From NCBI GenBank assembly GCA_946894095.1, contig OX335644.1:5065595-5129594 (forward strand): DNA of 64,000 nucleotides. Direction: 5' to 3'. This DNA is from Incurvaria masculella (lineage: Eukaryota > Arthropoda > Insecta > Lepidoptera > Incurvariidae). Shown here one piece after another: positions 12,194 through 23,116 of this stretch. The notes under the pieces were generated by a model, which ran no database searches, was not told the origin of the DNA, and saw only the letters and a list, made by a program, of their open reading frames with translations. The position numbers were made by a program, and so were the translations under genes. Position 1 is the stretch's first letter. The number at the start of each line of letters is the position of its first letter.

Positions 12194-12346
12194 CACTTGC
12201 CACCGAGACTCCACCGCGGTCACTCCGGTACCACCCCGCCGTCACCGTGCGCGTCACCAGCCTTCCGATCCGCCAACCGCCCGCAACTTCGACGCAACAG
12301 GTCTGTAGATTCTTTAAAGTATGGTGATTTCTTGAAACTTTATCAG
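12194..12346 (+). other. Candidate 5' UTR exon of orcokinin
   Basis: From about 12194 to 12300 the sequence is GC-rich with no ATG on the plus strand, as a leader exon would be. Two donors are possible: CAACAG|GTCTGT at 12300/12301 and the better consensus TATCAG|GTAACT at 12346/12347. The longer version would add a four-codon upstream ORF. It would splice to the acceptor at 15515/15516. The start is estimated from the TATA position. Confidence 0.45.
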
Positions 12347-12802
12347 GTAACTGAAAATTAATAATTTTATTCCCATTTAGCATAAGCTTTACAGGTAGGT
12401 ACAGTGACTAAAAATTTATTATAGTATTCTAACCGTGTAAGATCATTTTAAACTTTGAAACAGGTAAACAGGATTTATTCAGAAGTTTTGATTACTAATT
12501 TCGAAGAAATGTGATCGTTTTAAATTAACCACAATGCATTATTTCGTTCGTGAAATGTGTTTACTTTTAAATATATTCTGACGTCGTGAATCCTCGCCTG
12601 TGTTCTTAATTCTATGCAAAATAGCCATAAAATAATTTGGATGGTTAAGACATTATTAACAATAAATGTATTTCTTTGAACTTTTACCGATGTAAATAAA
12701 TAAATTCGTCGGTAATAATATATTCTGGTTCTCAATGTTCTAATGTAAGATTTTACTGAATATTAATCTTTTTAGGTCGTGAGGAAAATATTTCGGGATT
12801 TC

Positions 12803-12840
12803 TCTATAAATAGGCGAGTGGGGTGGACAGCTATAATAAT
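12803..12840 (+). promoter_or_regulatory. Second TATA-like site
   Basis: CTCTATAAATAGGCGAGTGG contains a near-perfect TATA box (TATAAATAG) in otherwise AT-rich DNA, with a short GC-richer stretch after it. It could be an alternative start for the orcokinin transcript. There is no further support, and TATA-like words are common in AT-rich DNA. Confidence 0.25.
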
Positions 12841-13838
12841 GCGATTAAAATTCCTACGCAGTACTTCGGAATATTTCGCATGTAACCGACATATCAAAAT
12901 CTACATCAGTATTCTTGTAATCCTATTTCTTACAATTAATTTCTGAATTTACCTATAAAAAGTGTGTGCGTTTTGGAAATTACTTGTTTTATGATTAGGA
13001 TCGATTAATTATAATAACTTATGTAAATATTTATTTTATATATTCATTCCTTTAATGTAACGAGTAAGTAAAATTTATTTTAGAATTAAAAAATATTTTT
13101 ATGAAATTTTATCATTTAAATTACTTACAATTTTAGCATTAATACTGAGTATTAACGAATTACGAATAAATTTAAAGATTTCAATATTTTTTAAAGAACC
13201 CTACATTTTTAAGATTCCCAAAACATTATATATGTAGTGCATGTTTTTGTGTGAGTTTATTGCACAGAATCTCATGGAGAAGTCATCTAATTTATAAAAT
13301 TAATGTTTAAAAGCCTCAATACAATAAATAAAACAAATAAAAAAATATCGATTTGTTCCATATCGAAAAAAAAATGGTTTTCGCTAAGCACAGAGCGCAT
13401 CACCCTCAACGCCATAGTAGGCAAGAAAAACGTATTTGGGTCAAAGTCCATTGTGTGGCAGTTACGCTGATGCCGTTTGCTTGCAGTCACATAAATTTTG
13501 TACAGAAACAACCAACAGATTATTTAGAAGAAATAGATTTAGAAGAAGCAAATAAATTTAGATAAATAACAAATAAATAAATAAACGCAATAGAATCTAA
13601 AAACATTCAAACCTAAAATCAGCAAGCAATACATTTTCCAGTTAGATTTATATTCCCTATTCATTAAATTCAGCAAACATTCTAAAATTAAAATGAATGC
13701 AGAGAGGAAAGGATTCTCCTCAATTACTTCCGAGTCGGCACACCCGAAGTCAAACGCAATAAGCAATTAAACTTTCCCCAAGTTGGGAGTCATTCGAAAG
13801 TTTTCATGAGGACACCTCGGATACAACCTTCCTTTTTA
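12841..13838. other. Putative first intron, AT-rich
   Basis: No gene or named repeat recognised. Very AT-rich. Confidence 0.4.
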
Positions 13839-14114
13839 GGGTTCCGTATCCAAAAGGTGCCAACGGAACCCTATTACTAAGCGTCCGCTGTCCGTCCGTC
13901 CGTCGGTCCGTCCGTCCGTCCGTCCGTCCGTCTGTCACAGGGCTGTATCTCAGTAACTGTAACAGATAGACAGCTGGAATTTTCACAGAGTGTGTATTTA
14001 TGTTGCCGCTATAACAACAAATACGTAACATTAAAAAAAAAATTAAAGGCAAATATTTTACGATGGTACGGAACCCTTCGTGTTCGAGTCCGACTCGCAC
14101 TTGACCGGCTTTTG
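13839..14114 (+). mobile_element. MITE with (GTCY)n microsatellite, copy 2
   Basis: It starts GGGTTCCGTATCCAAAAGGT, carries (GTCC)n at about 13890-13932, and ends TTCGAGTCCGACTCGCACTT then GACCGG. Same family and orientation as 1141-1435. Confidence 0.85.
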
Positions 14115-14451
14115 ATATCAGAATACCGAAAACTGTCTGCGGTGCACGTAATCAAGATTCCATCAAAAGTGTTTTTATTTTTACTTACAAAAAGGAGAAA
14201 GTTCTATGTTCGGCAGTATGTTTTTTTTTTCAGTAATTGTTTTGCTTCTTCTAGATATCAAAAATAGGATGCATCAAAAAAGCTTGCACCATGCAGTAAT
14301 TCATAATGCAATAAAAAAATGGAATGGCTTTTTGCTGTAATTTTTCGCATTATAATTTTCATATTCGGAAAATTACAAGTGCCCTAGGAAACTCGTTAGC
14401 GTAATGAAGACTTTTTTAAAAGAAATCCTGACTGGACAAAGATGGCCAAGA

Positions 14452-14547
14452 CCACACCCACCGTCATAATATTAGCCCAACACATAGCATTTGTGAATGA
14501 ATTTGGTGCCATACCAGCACCTTCCCTTTATGAGCATATAGGAATTT
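14452..14547 (-). mobile_element. SINE tail fragment
   Basis: The minus-strand tail of the tRNA-type SINE family: CCACACCCACCGTCATAATA, TTAGCCCAACACA, then CCTTCCCTTTATGAGC. The head is missing. Confidence 0.65.
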
Positions 14548-14721
14548 TGACATTACGGCGGCAACATAACTCAAAACAAGCATAACCATTGATTAAAAAT
14601 TTAACTTATAGTTAAAGACAAACAATTTTTAAAAATAATAAGGTCATACCCTGATCTTAAAAATACAAATTAAAATGGCTGAAAAAAATCAAAACATGAC
14701 AAAATGAAGTCATGTCATAGA

Positions 14722-15415
14722 TTAAGGCCGGAGTGCACCATCTCTGGTTAGTTTTATAGTTATGGTTATTTTATTTATTTATTTATTTATTTGGTAAACA
14801 AAACAGAACATTTACCATAAAAGAACAATTATTAACATCACATAAAACATATACTAGGTAACATTCCAATAAAATTGTGCACACCGCATGCATAATTGTG
14901 CGATTATTCAGTACTTACCTAATGTATGAAAACAAGTTAAGGAAAAACTAAATTGAAAAAAATTAAATGTAAACTTAAATTGAAATAACAATGAAAAGTG
15001 ATTTCCAAATTGTACGTTAGCAAACAAAAAAGAACATGACTTTAATCTATTTTTAAACATAGCCACATTATAACAGGCAAACATGTCGGGAAAATGTTGT
15101 TCGCAAGACAGAGTGTCATGGAATGTGCACATCCTTGCAATCGGGTTGTTTGAGACATTTTTTGTTTTAATGACCGGCAAGTTGAACAATTTGCGAAATC
15201 TTTTTTGGCGCCGAGCAACGTTAAATCTGAGATCTGAGATCTTCGAGGATGGAAGTACTCACCTTACTGTTGATCGCCCTATATAGAAAGACGAGATCAG
15301 ATATTTTTCGGCGCCTTTTCAATGTTTCAGTTTATCATAGATCTATCTTCTTTCTTCTTCAAGCAAAAATAGGGCGGTTATATTTTGCCAATTTCCAGAG
15401 TTTAGTTTCCGCCTT
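14722..15415. mobile_element. MITE family G, probably split by a LINE piece
   Basis: 14722-14770 (TTAAGGCCGGAGTGCACC; CTCTGGTTAGTTTTATAGTT) is the left arm of the G family. 15330-15395 (ATAGATCTATCTTCTTTCTT, CTTCAAGCAAAAATAGGG) matches the family interior. Between them, from the (TTTA)n tract at about 14765-14792, is DNA that on the minus strand looks like a LINE 3' end with an (AAAT)n tail. A decayed minus frame at 14908-15189 contains MFACYNVAMFKNRLKSC. The nested structure is inferred. Confidence 0.5.
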
Positions 15416-15515
15416 AAAGGCCACTGCGTCACTTCACTCTTCGAGGGCCTTTTATGTGTGGGACTACGTTCAGACGGTTATTGAATCGACATTAAATATG
15501 TATTCGTATGTTCAG

Positions 15516-15600
15516 GATGTGCCGGTCCCGCGGCGCGCACGCGGCGGCTGCGGCCGCGCTCGCCGCGCTCCTCGTCTGCACGGCGGCGCTGCCCCACCGG
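15516..15600 (+). CDS. orcokinin: Orcokinin exon 1 coding: start and signal peptide (shared by A and B)
   Basis: This exon supplies the secretory leader of both precursors. Translation most likely starts at ATG 15517. If no splice occurs at TTCAG|GATG (15515/15516), an in-frame ATG at 15508 would add three residues. The product begins MCRSRGAH, followed by an Ala/Leu-rich hydrophobic core (AAAAAALAALLVCTAAL) typical of a signal peptide, with cleavage expected just after the core. The exon ends after a complete codon at CACCGG|GTGAGA (phase 0). It joins the shared exon at 39310, leaving an intron of about 23.7 kb. The coding part is GC-rich against AT-rich surroundings. The family assignment comes from the downstream peptide exons; on its own this exon only says secreted protein. 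Confidence 0.85.
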
Positions 15601-15648
15601 GTGAGATACTACCCTCTACCACCCTCTACCACCCTCTACCACCCCCCA
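15601..15648 (+). repeat. 10-bp tandem repeat just inside intron 2
   Basis: Immediately after the donor of exon 1 there are about four units of CTACCACCCT (TACCCTCTACCACCCTCTAC and onward), ending in a C-run near 15645. Confidence 0.85.
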
Positions 15649-16095
15649 CCGGGTGTTTATTACCGGAGTCGAACGAACTTGGTCGATGCTGACGCGATCT
15701 TTGAATAATAAACTACTATTGAGCTTAATAATCATAGTGGAACCATTTATTTTTTATTTTTACGAGCACAGGTGCATTATTAGGTTATACAGGTTACATT
15801 AACATTTCCAGAGTAGAAGTGTAAAAAAGCCATGGATACAGAAAAAGTTGTTTCGTCCTTTATTTAGTTTATTCTGTTAAAATTCTCATCTTTATCTTAA
15901 GAGGATAATGAGGTGATTTAGAATTATTTTTTCTGAAATTCTGCACATTAAATAAACCTACTGAGAGCTACATCTGTACGTTTTAATTTTTTATCCAGGA
16001 TACACGGCCTTAAACATTGTGATACAAATCTTTAGAGGCTTATGTCATGGACATGAGAAAGTTATCAAAAAAATCTAAACTTACTGACGTAGCTC

Positions 16096-17070
16096 AAGGT
16101 TGCTTTATCCAGCTTAACTTCCCATACAAACGGGGAAAGAAGATCACGCCCATATTTCTTGTCAGAGATCCTAAATTTTGCTCAAAATAGCTTTATTTGA
16201 TCGAACTAGATGTCTGATGACCGTTGGCATTATAAAATTGTGTTTGTTTTCTAAGTTATATGTAAGGTCTGAAAGTTCGAATTTTTCGCGTGTTTTATAT
16301 AATAACTTTGGAGGTGGATTACTCAACGATAAAATCTATATATATCTTAATATCCAGAATGTGTACGCGATGCAATGCATGCAAGGATGAATTCGACCGA
16401 GAATTCGACATTTTCGCGGACCCTTTCACCAAAATAAAAAAGGGAAAACTCCATATGTTAAAATAGATTATAATATACATGTTTAGTATTGTTTTCCAAA
16501 TTATTTGCTTTGACTGATTTTTTTTTGTTTTTTATTCATAATATTTTTGTTTCTTATTTATATATATTTTTTTTACGAATTGTTCTGTTTTATTATATAT
16601 AAGCTTTAATTTCAGTTTCTTTTTTGTTTGTTAAATAGATAGTCACAAATTAAGCATGCAGTGTTCACAACGTAGTAGGGTGTACATTGCTGTATTACTA
16701 TAAGTTTTTTTTTATTTCAATATCTATCCTGTATAACCCTGTATGTGAACCAATAAATAAATAAAAAAAAATAAAAAAAAGATTAGTCATCAGACATAGC
16801 TTGTTTCATGAAATCAATTAAGTTTTTGTTAGATATTTGACTATAGTGGTCGTGGTTTACTTTTAGCTAGAAGTCGTTTTGTAATAAAAAAAATCGTAAA
16901 TCTTACCAAATCAAACACTATGCGCATTGTCTGCTTTGTGGACACGTTGCATTCGCCTCATCACGGAGCCTGTCTTTTTCTTTGAAACATAGAAGGTCCC
17001 AGAGCGCAATAGCACGGTTTTGTTCCGTGCCCGCGAATGAGTGAGTCCCGCCGGGAAAGGACACCGTAAT
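16096..17070 (-). mobile_element. MITE family H, interrupted copy
   Basis: The reverse complement of this stretch matches 121-670: TTCCCATACAAACGGGGAAA, GATCACGCCCATATTTCTTG and GAACTAGATGTCTGATGACC on one side, then TAGTCATCAGACATAGC, CACGGAGCCTGTCTTTTTCT and CCGCCGGG on the other. The match breaks at 16350 and resumes at 16781. Confidence 0.82.
16351..16780 (+). mobile_element. PolyA-tailed retro-insert
   Basis: 430 bp inserted into the family H MITE. It ends in an A-rich tail (CAATAAATAAATAAAAAAAA then more A), which is typical of LINE or SINE 3' ends. An open stretch near 16389-16455 has no recognised domain. The class is unknown. Confidence 0.6.
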
Positions 17071-17111
17071 TTGCAAAATTGTATGAAATTCGATCCTCAT
17101 TGTCTTCTTAA

Positions 17112-19249
17112 AACTTAAATCCTAGTATTAGTTTAATCTTCAGCATTATACCAATTTACTATGGTTCCCACTGCAGGGTTAAGGCCTCTCCCATTTCTTC
17201 CCAATGTTTTCTTTTCTTCGACTTTCTTGTCCATAATCAACCAAAAATTTTAAATATGTTGTCGTCCTATCTCTTCTTCTTGAGCTTAAGGGTGGCTATT
17301 CCACACTCGAAATATCAATGGAAAGGGATTTTTTTTTGTCAATCCAAAATGAGAAGATAAATCGTTGAACATTGCAGCGACTACAAAATTCCTAAGGTAT
17401 TTCCCGTATCCCACATTTGCACTTCTTACGCCCATTAGAATAACGCGAAATAAGGAAATTATCGCGCCTAAATCTCTATTTCTCTCTTAGTAATAAGGCG
17501 TATTTTGGCGCAAGTAGCTCTGTCGATTTCGACTTATGACATCGACCGAACGGAAGGCAAGGGGCTAATGTCTGTTTTCTCGTCTCGATAACTTGAGAAT
17601 CACTTACACGATTTCCATACGGTTTATGCTTCTATAGGAAATCGAATCCATCTCATCAATTATATAAGGTTACTTTGCCGCGCCTCGTGTTGCTTAAACC
17701 GGTATAATAATCAAGGCTGATAAATACTTTTCAGTGGGTTTTTTTTTCAAGACTGAAAATGTTCAAGTTACCTCACCCGCAATTTCATTTCATTTATTTA
17801 AACTTATGTTTGGCAAACTTTACTAAGTTAAATTACAAACTGATAGACTCGCGGATTCGGTAAACTCAGTAAAGAAGATTCCCCAAGTAACGCTGAGTAG
17901 TCCAATGTTTTGTAGTAACTGTTGTTAAATGTATTTCTGAACTGTCAGGAAAACATTCCCTTCTCAGAACCCTAAGAAGCACCTTGTTGGTGCATATTCG
18001 CCGCCATATTACGCCGGCGAATATGCACCAACAATTACTTTTTTCTTAGCTTAAGATAACATATTTAAGAGAGTAGTAGTAGAGTAGTATCAATTCTCTG
18101 ATAACTGTTTACGTGCTCTTAATGTTTTACTAGGTGTTTGAAATTTTTGATTCTAAAATATATTGTCAAAATGAACATCTGTAAGTTTTAATTTTTTTTA
18201 ACGAAGATTGGAAAATATTGGCTAAAAACATAGGAAGAAAAATGTATTTTTTACCTTTACTCTAATTTTTTTACTGAAAAATATATTTACAAAAAAAAAA
18301 CAAATATAATAAATAAACATGAATAAGATGAAGAAAGAGGCTTGCTCATTTGATTAAAGAAAAGATTAAAATCTGACAATTTGAAGGTGTAGGGCCGTAA
18401 TGGCCGCAATCGCCGTGCAAAATTGTGCTTTGGCCAATGGACGAAGAATTTTTTTTTTATAAGAGCTGCCTTCCGGACGAGACGTATAGACCGACACTAA
18501 TCCATTACCAAACCTCGCTCACCTCCAGACCCCTCAATATGACATTGAGAAATTTCTATTAGAACATTGAAATGGCAAAATGATATCATTTCCTTTCACC
18601 GTCTCTTATCAACTAAAAGCCGGAACTCAATACAATAATTCAATATTGTGGGTAAGATTGATTTCACAAAGACAACCGCAAATGTCTTCGAGGGAAGAGG
18701 AGAACCACTTCAGTCAATATTATCCTTTCGAGTCTCTAAAGACTCCTCTCGGTGAGGGAGGGCCACGAATTATTTTGAACCAATAATAGGGGTTGGATCG
18801 TATAATTGAGAGGTATCCGAGATATACCTTCTACCTTAAGAAGTCGTTAACAAAACCTACCTGCATTTAAAATTGCAAATGCTAGTAAATATATTCGAAT
18901 GTTAGTTTGTTATTTTGATTGTTCCAGAGAGACGGAACTACCATTCGAATTTGAAAACATATTTTTTCCAAGGGTCTCTGGAACTACCATTCTAATATTA
19001 AAACAAATTTCTTCCATTTTATAGCCAATTCTCGAGGAAGGCGATTTAATATCACGCTATAACCCTTAGCAGTCGAGCAATAAGAAAAAAACACCAAGAA
19101 ATACTTAACGTTCTTTCTGACTTATAAGTCAAAATAGTCTGGGCCTTGGGAAAGGACATACCTTTTGTGACGAAAATTGAGCCCCCCTTTCACACCCTTT
19201 GCGTTTAATTTAAAAAAGCCCCCTCGAGTTTCACTTTTTATGGGGAACT
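17112..19249. other. Intron 2 interior, mostly unassigned
   Basis: AT-rich with no exon or named repeat recognised apart from the perfect hairpin at 17984-18034. Confidence 0.4.
17984..18034. repeat. Perfect 20-bp inverted repeat (hairpin)
   Basis: Arm TTGTTGGTGCATATTCGCCG at 17984-18003 and its exact complement at 18015-18034, with an 11-base loop. It could be the relic of a palindromic MITE or a transcribed stem-loop. Its position inside the orcokinin intron means it is transcribed if that gene is. Confidence 0.95.
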
Positions 19250-19325
19250 CATATAATATAGGTTCAGCCCGACATCATTCCGAAACGACATGAACCCGAG
19301 CGGAGCCGGGTAGCTCAGCTAGTAA
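19250..19325 (-). repeat. Fragment of CTAGCTG-type interspersed repeat
   Basis: Ends CCCGAGCGGAGCCGGGTAGC then TCAGCTAGTA. This is the inverse of ACTAGCTGCGGTACCCGGCT found at 43980 and 58258. Confidence 0.6.
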
Positions 19326-19642
19326 TATTATAAACGACGCCACATTCGGGCTCATCGCTCGCCGTAACGCCCCGAGCAGGCGACGTGGGACGCGTCAAAT
19401 TATTTCGGAAAAGTGAAAGGTGGAGTTCACCAAGTCACTATTAATCAAGGAGCTTGTAATTAATTTAATATTATCGCGCTCAGATTTGGCCAGCCCTTGT
19501 TCATTAATTCGGCTGTGACTGATACTCGCACAATCGGTTCTGCCATAGTCGGGGAGTTTTCGCTATTTTCAAACTTTCGAATGTCACTTATTATTTTCAC
19601 TGGTTTGCGTTTGACGCATTAGATGTTTGTTAGTTGTCAGTC
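19326..19642. other. Unassigned intronic DNA
   Basis: No exon or repeat recognised. Confidence 0.4.
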
Positions 19643-19990
19643 TCGGTAGCTCAGTGTGCGACGCCTTGCGATTCGATAAGCTGGGGAAGCACCGGTTCTG
19701 GATGGGTGACCATTTTCAACCGTTGAGGCTGGCCGTGGTTCGCATTCCACGTTAAACTGTAGGTCCCATTCATCACTGTAGGTGGTAGGGTTAATCCCGT
19801 TGGGTGGGGTTGGTACCATCGCATTGAATGAACGATGGTGTAAGCGGAAATGCTAATTGTCCGTGTTTTCCATCCAGTTCAATGTAGCCGAGCAATATAA
19901 GGAAGGTTCTGCCATGGCGCCTAGTTTCCATGTTGTGTGTTAGACTAATTCTGGCGGTCAGTTCGGTATTAGCCATCCATGTCCCTTTAA
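19643..19990 (+). mobile_element. 5S-rRNA-like-headed SINE
   Basis: The head TCGGTAGCTCAGTG...GATTCGATAAGCTGG...GGTTCTGGATGGGTGACC resembles the internal promoter region of 5S rRNA (AAGC, then GGATGGGTGACC). The body (AAACTGTAGGTCCC, GGTAGGGTTAATCCCG, TTGGTACCATCGCATTGAAT, CCGTGTTTTCCATCCAGTTC) and tail (TATTAGCCATCCATGTCCCT plus A-run) are shared with the tRNA-type SINE family. A second copy is at 57004-57283. Confidence 0.75.
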
Positions 19991-20052
19991 AAAAAAGTGA
20001 TGCAAGAATTATTTAGGCTTAGTATTTATTGAAATTTCTTTTTTTTTATTTG

Positions 20053-20420
20053 ACTGGACATGCATGGCTAATACCACACCCACTGTCTTGATATTAGCCC
20101 ATCACTCATTCCCGAAAGAGTTACCTTCGTTTTATGAACACGGCTTCATTGAACCGGATGGAAAACACGCGGGCGGGCTTGGCCCTACCACCCAGTAGGG
20201 GAAGAGGACCTACAGTTTTGCATTCCAAACCATGGAACAGCTTGCATTCGAAACGAAACGAACTCAGAATGAGAAAGAAAGTGGTAATATAATGGTAAAA
20301 ATATGGTTAATATTCGAAAAGTGGAATGAAATAGTTATTTCAACCCGGACTTCTGGGATGGAAGGCAATACAACTCGCCCCTGAGCCACCACCCGCTCTC
20401 GCATTCTGCTGGTAATGACG
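20053..20420 (-). mobile_element. tRNA-derived SINE
   Basis: The minus-strand SINE has tail words at 20060-20110 (ATGGCTAATACCACACCCAC; GATATTAGCCCA), a body (TTGAACCGGATGGAAAACAC; ACCCAGTAGGGGAAGAGG) and a head near 20340-20400 (AACCCGGACTTCTGG). The head lies next to a TTAA MITE at 20421. Confidence 0.75.
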
Positions 20421-20736
20421 TTAACCCTTTCACCGCCAAGGTTTTTTGGCATAATCCTTCTCAATACGCCACACTACAATTATTTCGATAATATGCAGTC
20501 TTGAATTGTTGTTTGTTTTGTTGCAAATAGTGTGTTTCCACTGTTGAAACAGTAGAAATCTAATGAACGCTAGTATGTACTGTGCAATTATGTAAATAAA
20601 ACACATTATTTCGTAATCAGTAAAGTTTTATTAATGTTTGAAGTGGAGTAGTTTTCTGTCGGATACATCCGACGATGGCGCCTGCAGAATGCCTTGCTCT
20701 GACGGATATATACGTTCCTGGCGGGGAAAGGGTTAA
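20421..20736. mobile_element. piggyBac-type MITE (TTAA, CCCTTT termini)
   Basis: TTAA at 20421-20424 and 20733-20736. TIRs are CCCTTTCACCGCCA on the left and the imperfect inverse TGGCGGGGAAAGGG on the right. CCCTTT termini with TTAA are the piggyBac signature. No transposase is present, so it is non-autonomous. Confidence 0.82.
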
Positions 20737-22645
20737 AAAATAATCAAAATTTACAGCTTCATAACACATTTTAAAAATGCCATTCAAGGGCCGTAGGCAT
20801 GTTACGGCCTTAGATCGGCTGTAAAATATTGAACTTTATGTTTTTAGACATATTTATGTATTACCTAAATTTAACCGGAGACACAATTACTTAAAATGTT
20901 AGTACGGTAAGTCAGGATTACTTCCGGTTTCTACTTTCGCAGTCAAAGATCACTTCCGGTGTGCTGGTGCGATGACGTTGATGTCTGACGGCCACCAGGA
21001 CACAATTAAGGAAGTGTCCGGTGGCGAGGCGGTAGGCTCCGCGCCCCTAACCCCGGACCTCTCCGTAACTAGTTCTCCACACCTGAAATGGGGAAAACGC
21101 GACCTACACATTTATTAACTAATTATGTAACAAAAACCATACTATGGAATATTATTTCTTAATAATATTGTAAATATTAATATATATTTATTTATTTATG
21201 ATATTAATTCCGTAGGCAGAAATAATATTAATAACAACGATTGTTGTTTTTGTGTTTGTTGTAGAGACAGCACCATAACCAGTTACCATGGAATACGAAT
21301 GTTCAATCTTTACAGTTCACAACACAGGTAAAGCGTTAAATCAATCTATGTATAATCTAAACACCATGTTAGGAGGCATTGATTACGGAAGGAGATACTG
21401 CAAATTATCATTGGATAACTGCAAATTATGGATATAAATCGGGTGGCGAAATTGGTACACGCAATACCCGCGAATGGCATGCTTGCTTTGCAGCCAGCCT
21501 TGCAGTATATTCATCAAGTAATTATTTACATTCATACATTCATTTAAAAGCGACACAATTGCTTAGTACGAAAAAGTATATTTAATTACTATGGAATGTT
21601 TTACAAGCGGTAGGAACGAAGAAAATGGGTACCAGATTCCCATCCTTTTGATTGATTCTAAATGAATATTTAAGGTAGATAATATATTTTCTTAAGCAAC
21701 TAGTATGTCAGTTACCATTTATTTCAATCTGTTTATTTAATAACACTTTCAAAATATTTTTCCTAAACAAACCGAGTACCGTATACCCTAATGTTGAGCA
21801 TACCTTAATATATAAAACCTTCCATACTTCTATTAACAAGGATTTCTAAAAGGAGTTTTTAAAAAACTACCATTATATTTTTTTCCAGTTTTAGCGTCGG
21901 ATGTGTTATCTCAAGGAGCTGTTGTTTGGAAACAATGAAAAATGTACGAAGCGAAATTGCGGTACAACGGTTGGAGAAAAGGCTACCCCTTTAAAGTCGG
22001 AACATGTTTTGCTCTTGGGAAGGAACCAATCTCTTTGTTATTTGCTTACAAGTGAACCTCGCATTGTTTTTATTTTCAGTCAACATAGTAGGAAACCTTG
22101 GGCTCGCTCATGTAGTAAAGTGGAGATCAACGCAGATAATGATTAATTTACATATAACTACACTTTTTTTTATGTTTGTAACTTTTGTTCACTGTTTTAG
22201 CATAGTTAAAATTCGGTAAACTATGATAAATAATTTCTTGTGACTATTAATGTATTACGGTAAATTTGTATTAATGAGCCAACACAGTTCCCATTAAACA
22301 GTTATTTTTAACGATTGAAAAGTACCGCTTGCAACCCGAACTTGAAAACCGCGTTTGACCGTTCGCCTTGTTTCCAATATAGTGTTTGTTTCAATGATTA
22401 TATTTTTTTTAATACCAAATCTTAATATCAGCCGGTAACTTGGTTCCCAGATAAATCCAGTGAAAACAATGCTCTAGAAAGAGCCTTTGAGTCGGTTAAG
22501 TATCAGAATTAATTTCATTTCAATTCCAATCATTGCAGTCAAAATGCCTTAGCGTAGGATCAATACGCAAAAACATCATCAGCGCCATCTCGCAAGCATT
22601 GTGTCGATTCCAATATAATCGAGTAATTCGTTGGCTGACGTAATT
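20737..22645. other. Intron 2 interior, mostly unassigned
   Basis: A moderately GC-rich patch lies at 20930-21070 (CTTCCGGTGTGCTGGTGCGA). About 21400-21515 shares ACGCAATACCCGCGAA and CCAGCCTTGCAGTAT with 33070-33132, marking an old repeat. No exon recognised. Confidence 0.4.
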
Positions 22646-22720
22646 GTCGGGATAGCTCAGTTGGTTTACATCAGTGGACATGTAATGCAAAGGTCGCAGG
22701 TTCAAGTCCTGCTTCCGACG
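22646..22720 (+). tRNA. Degenerate tRNA-Thr(UGU)-like sequence, probably a pseudogene
   Basis: The acceptor arms GTCGGGA and TTCCGAC pair over seven positions (one G-T). The T arm is intact (GCAGG, TTCAAGT, CCTGC). The A box (TAGCTCAGTTGG) and B box (GGTTCAAGTCC) look good. The D stem has lost its 3' GAGC (ATC instead) and the anticodon stem is mispaired around ATGTAAT, where a functional relative would read TTGTAAT (anticodon TGT). No CCA and no clear T-run terminator directly after. It is more likely a tRNA pseudogene or tRNA-derived relic than a working tRNA. Confidence 0.6.
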
Positions 22721-22937
22721 AATGTCACGACCACTTTTTCAGATTATTTTCAAAATCAGATTACAATGCTTCAAATGTAGATGTCGTATCCATTAAATAC
22801 ATAAAAAAATATCACATTATGATTTCATACCTAAATGCTACGGACAAACTAAATTTTTTGGTAGAACGGTCTAAGGCAAAGAACTAAGAACTACGAGGAA
22901 ACAACAACCCAGTACAATTAATTATCAATTTTTTTAA

Positions 22938-23116
22938 ACATAAAGAATAACATTTTGTTGTACTATTTAAAAAATGCAATTCCCATACATTTGGTTCATA
23001 TTAAAATGTATGAGGCTGGCAAAGATTTTTTGGGCCGTACAACAAAATGTTACTGAACTTTTTTGCTCCAATCAGGCCAAGGAATACCATGTTAACGTTT
23101 GAACCATACCTCCGTT
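22938..23116. mobile_element. MITE family J, partial copy
   Basis: The right end GAACCATACCTCCGTTGAAT and the interior GCCGTACAACAAAATGTTAC, TTTTTTGCTCCAATCAGGCC match 3022-3313 and 8745-8988. The left end is missing. Confidence 0.65.

Larger units (their letters stand above)
15897..17111. mobile_element. TTAA MITE (family T) carrying a nested MITE and retro-insert
   Basis: The outer element is family T: TTAA then GAGGATAATGAGGTGAT at 15897-15917, and the inverse ATTGTATGAAATTCGATCCT with CTTCTTAA at 17080-17111. Between the arms lies a minus-orientation copy of family H (about 16096-17070), itself interrupted at 16351-16780. Family T copies also occur at 34919-35271 and 51406-52332. This gives three layers of insertion in order T, then H, then a polyA element. 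Confidence 0.8.

Noticed and set aside
15249..15692. Plus-strand open frame overlapping exon 1
   Set aside because: It is in a different frame from the signal peptide and runs through the exon 1 donor and the tandem repeat. It shows no recognised domain.
19305..19330. GTAGCTCAGCTAGTA as a tRNA A box
   Set aside because: It is the end of the CTAGCTG-type repeat, with no B box or stem structure around it.
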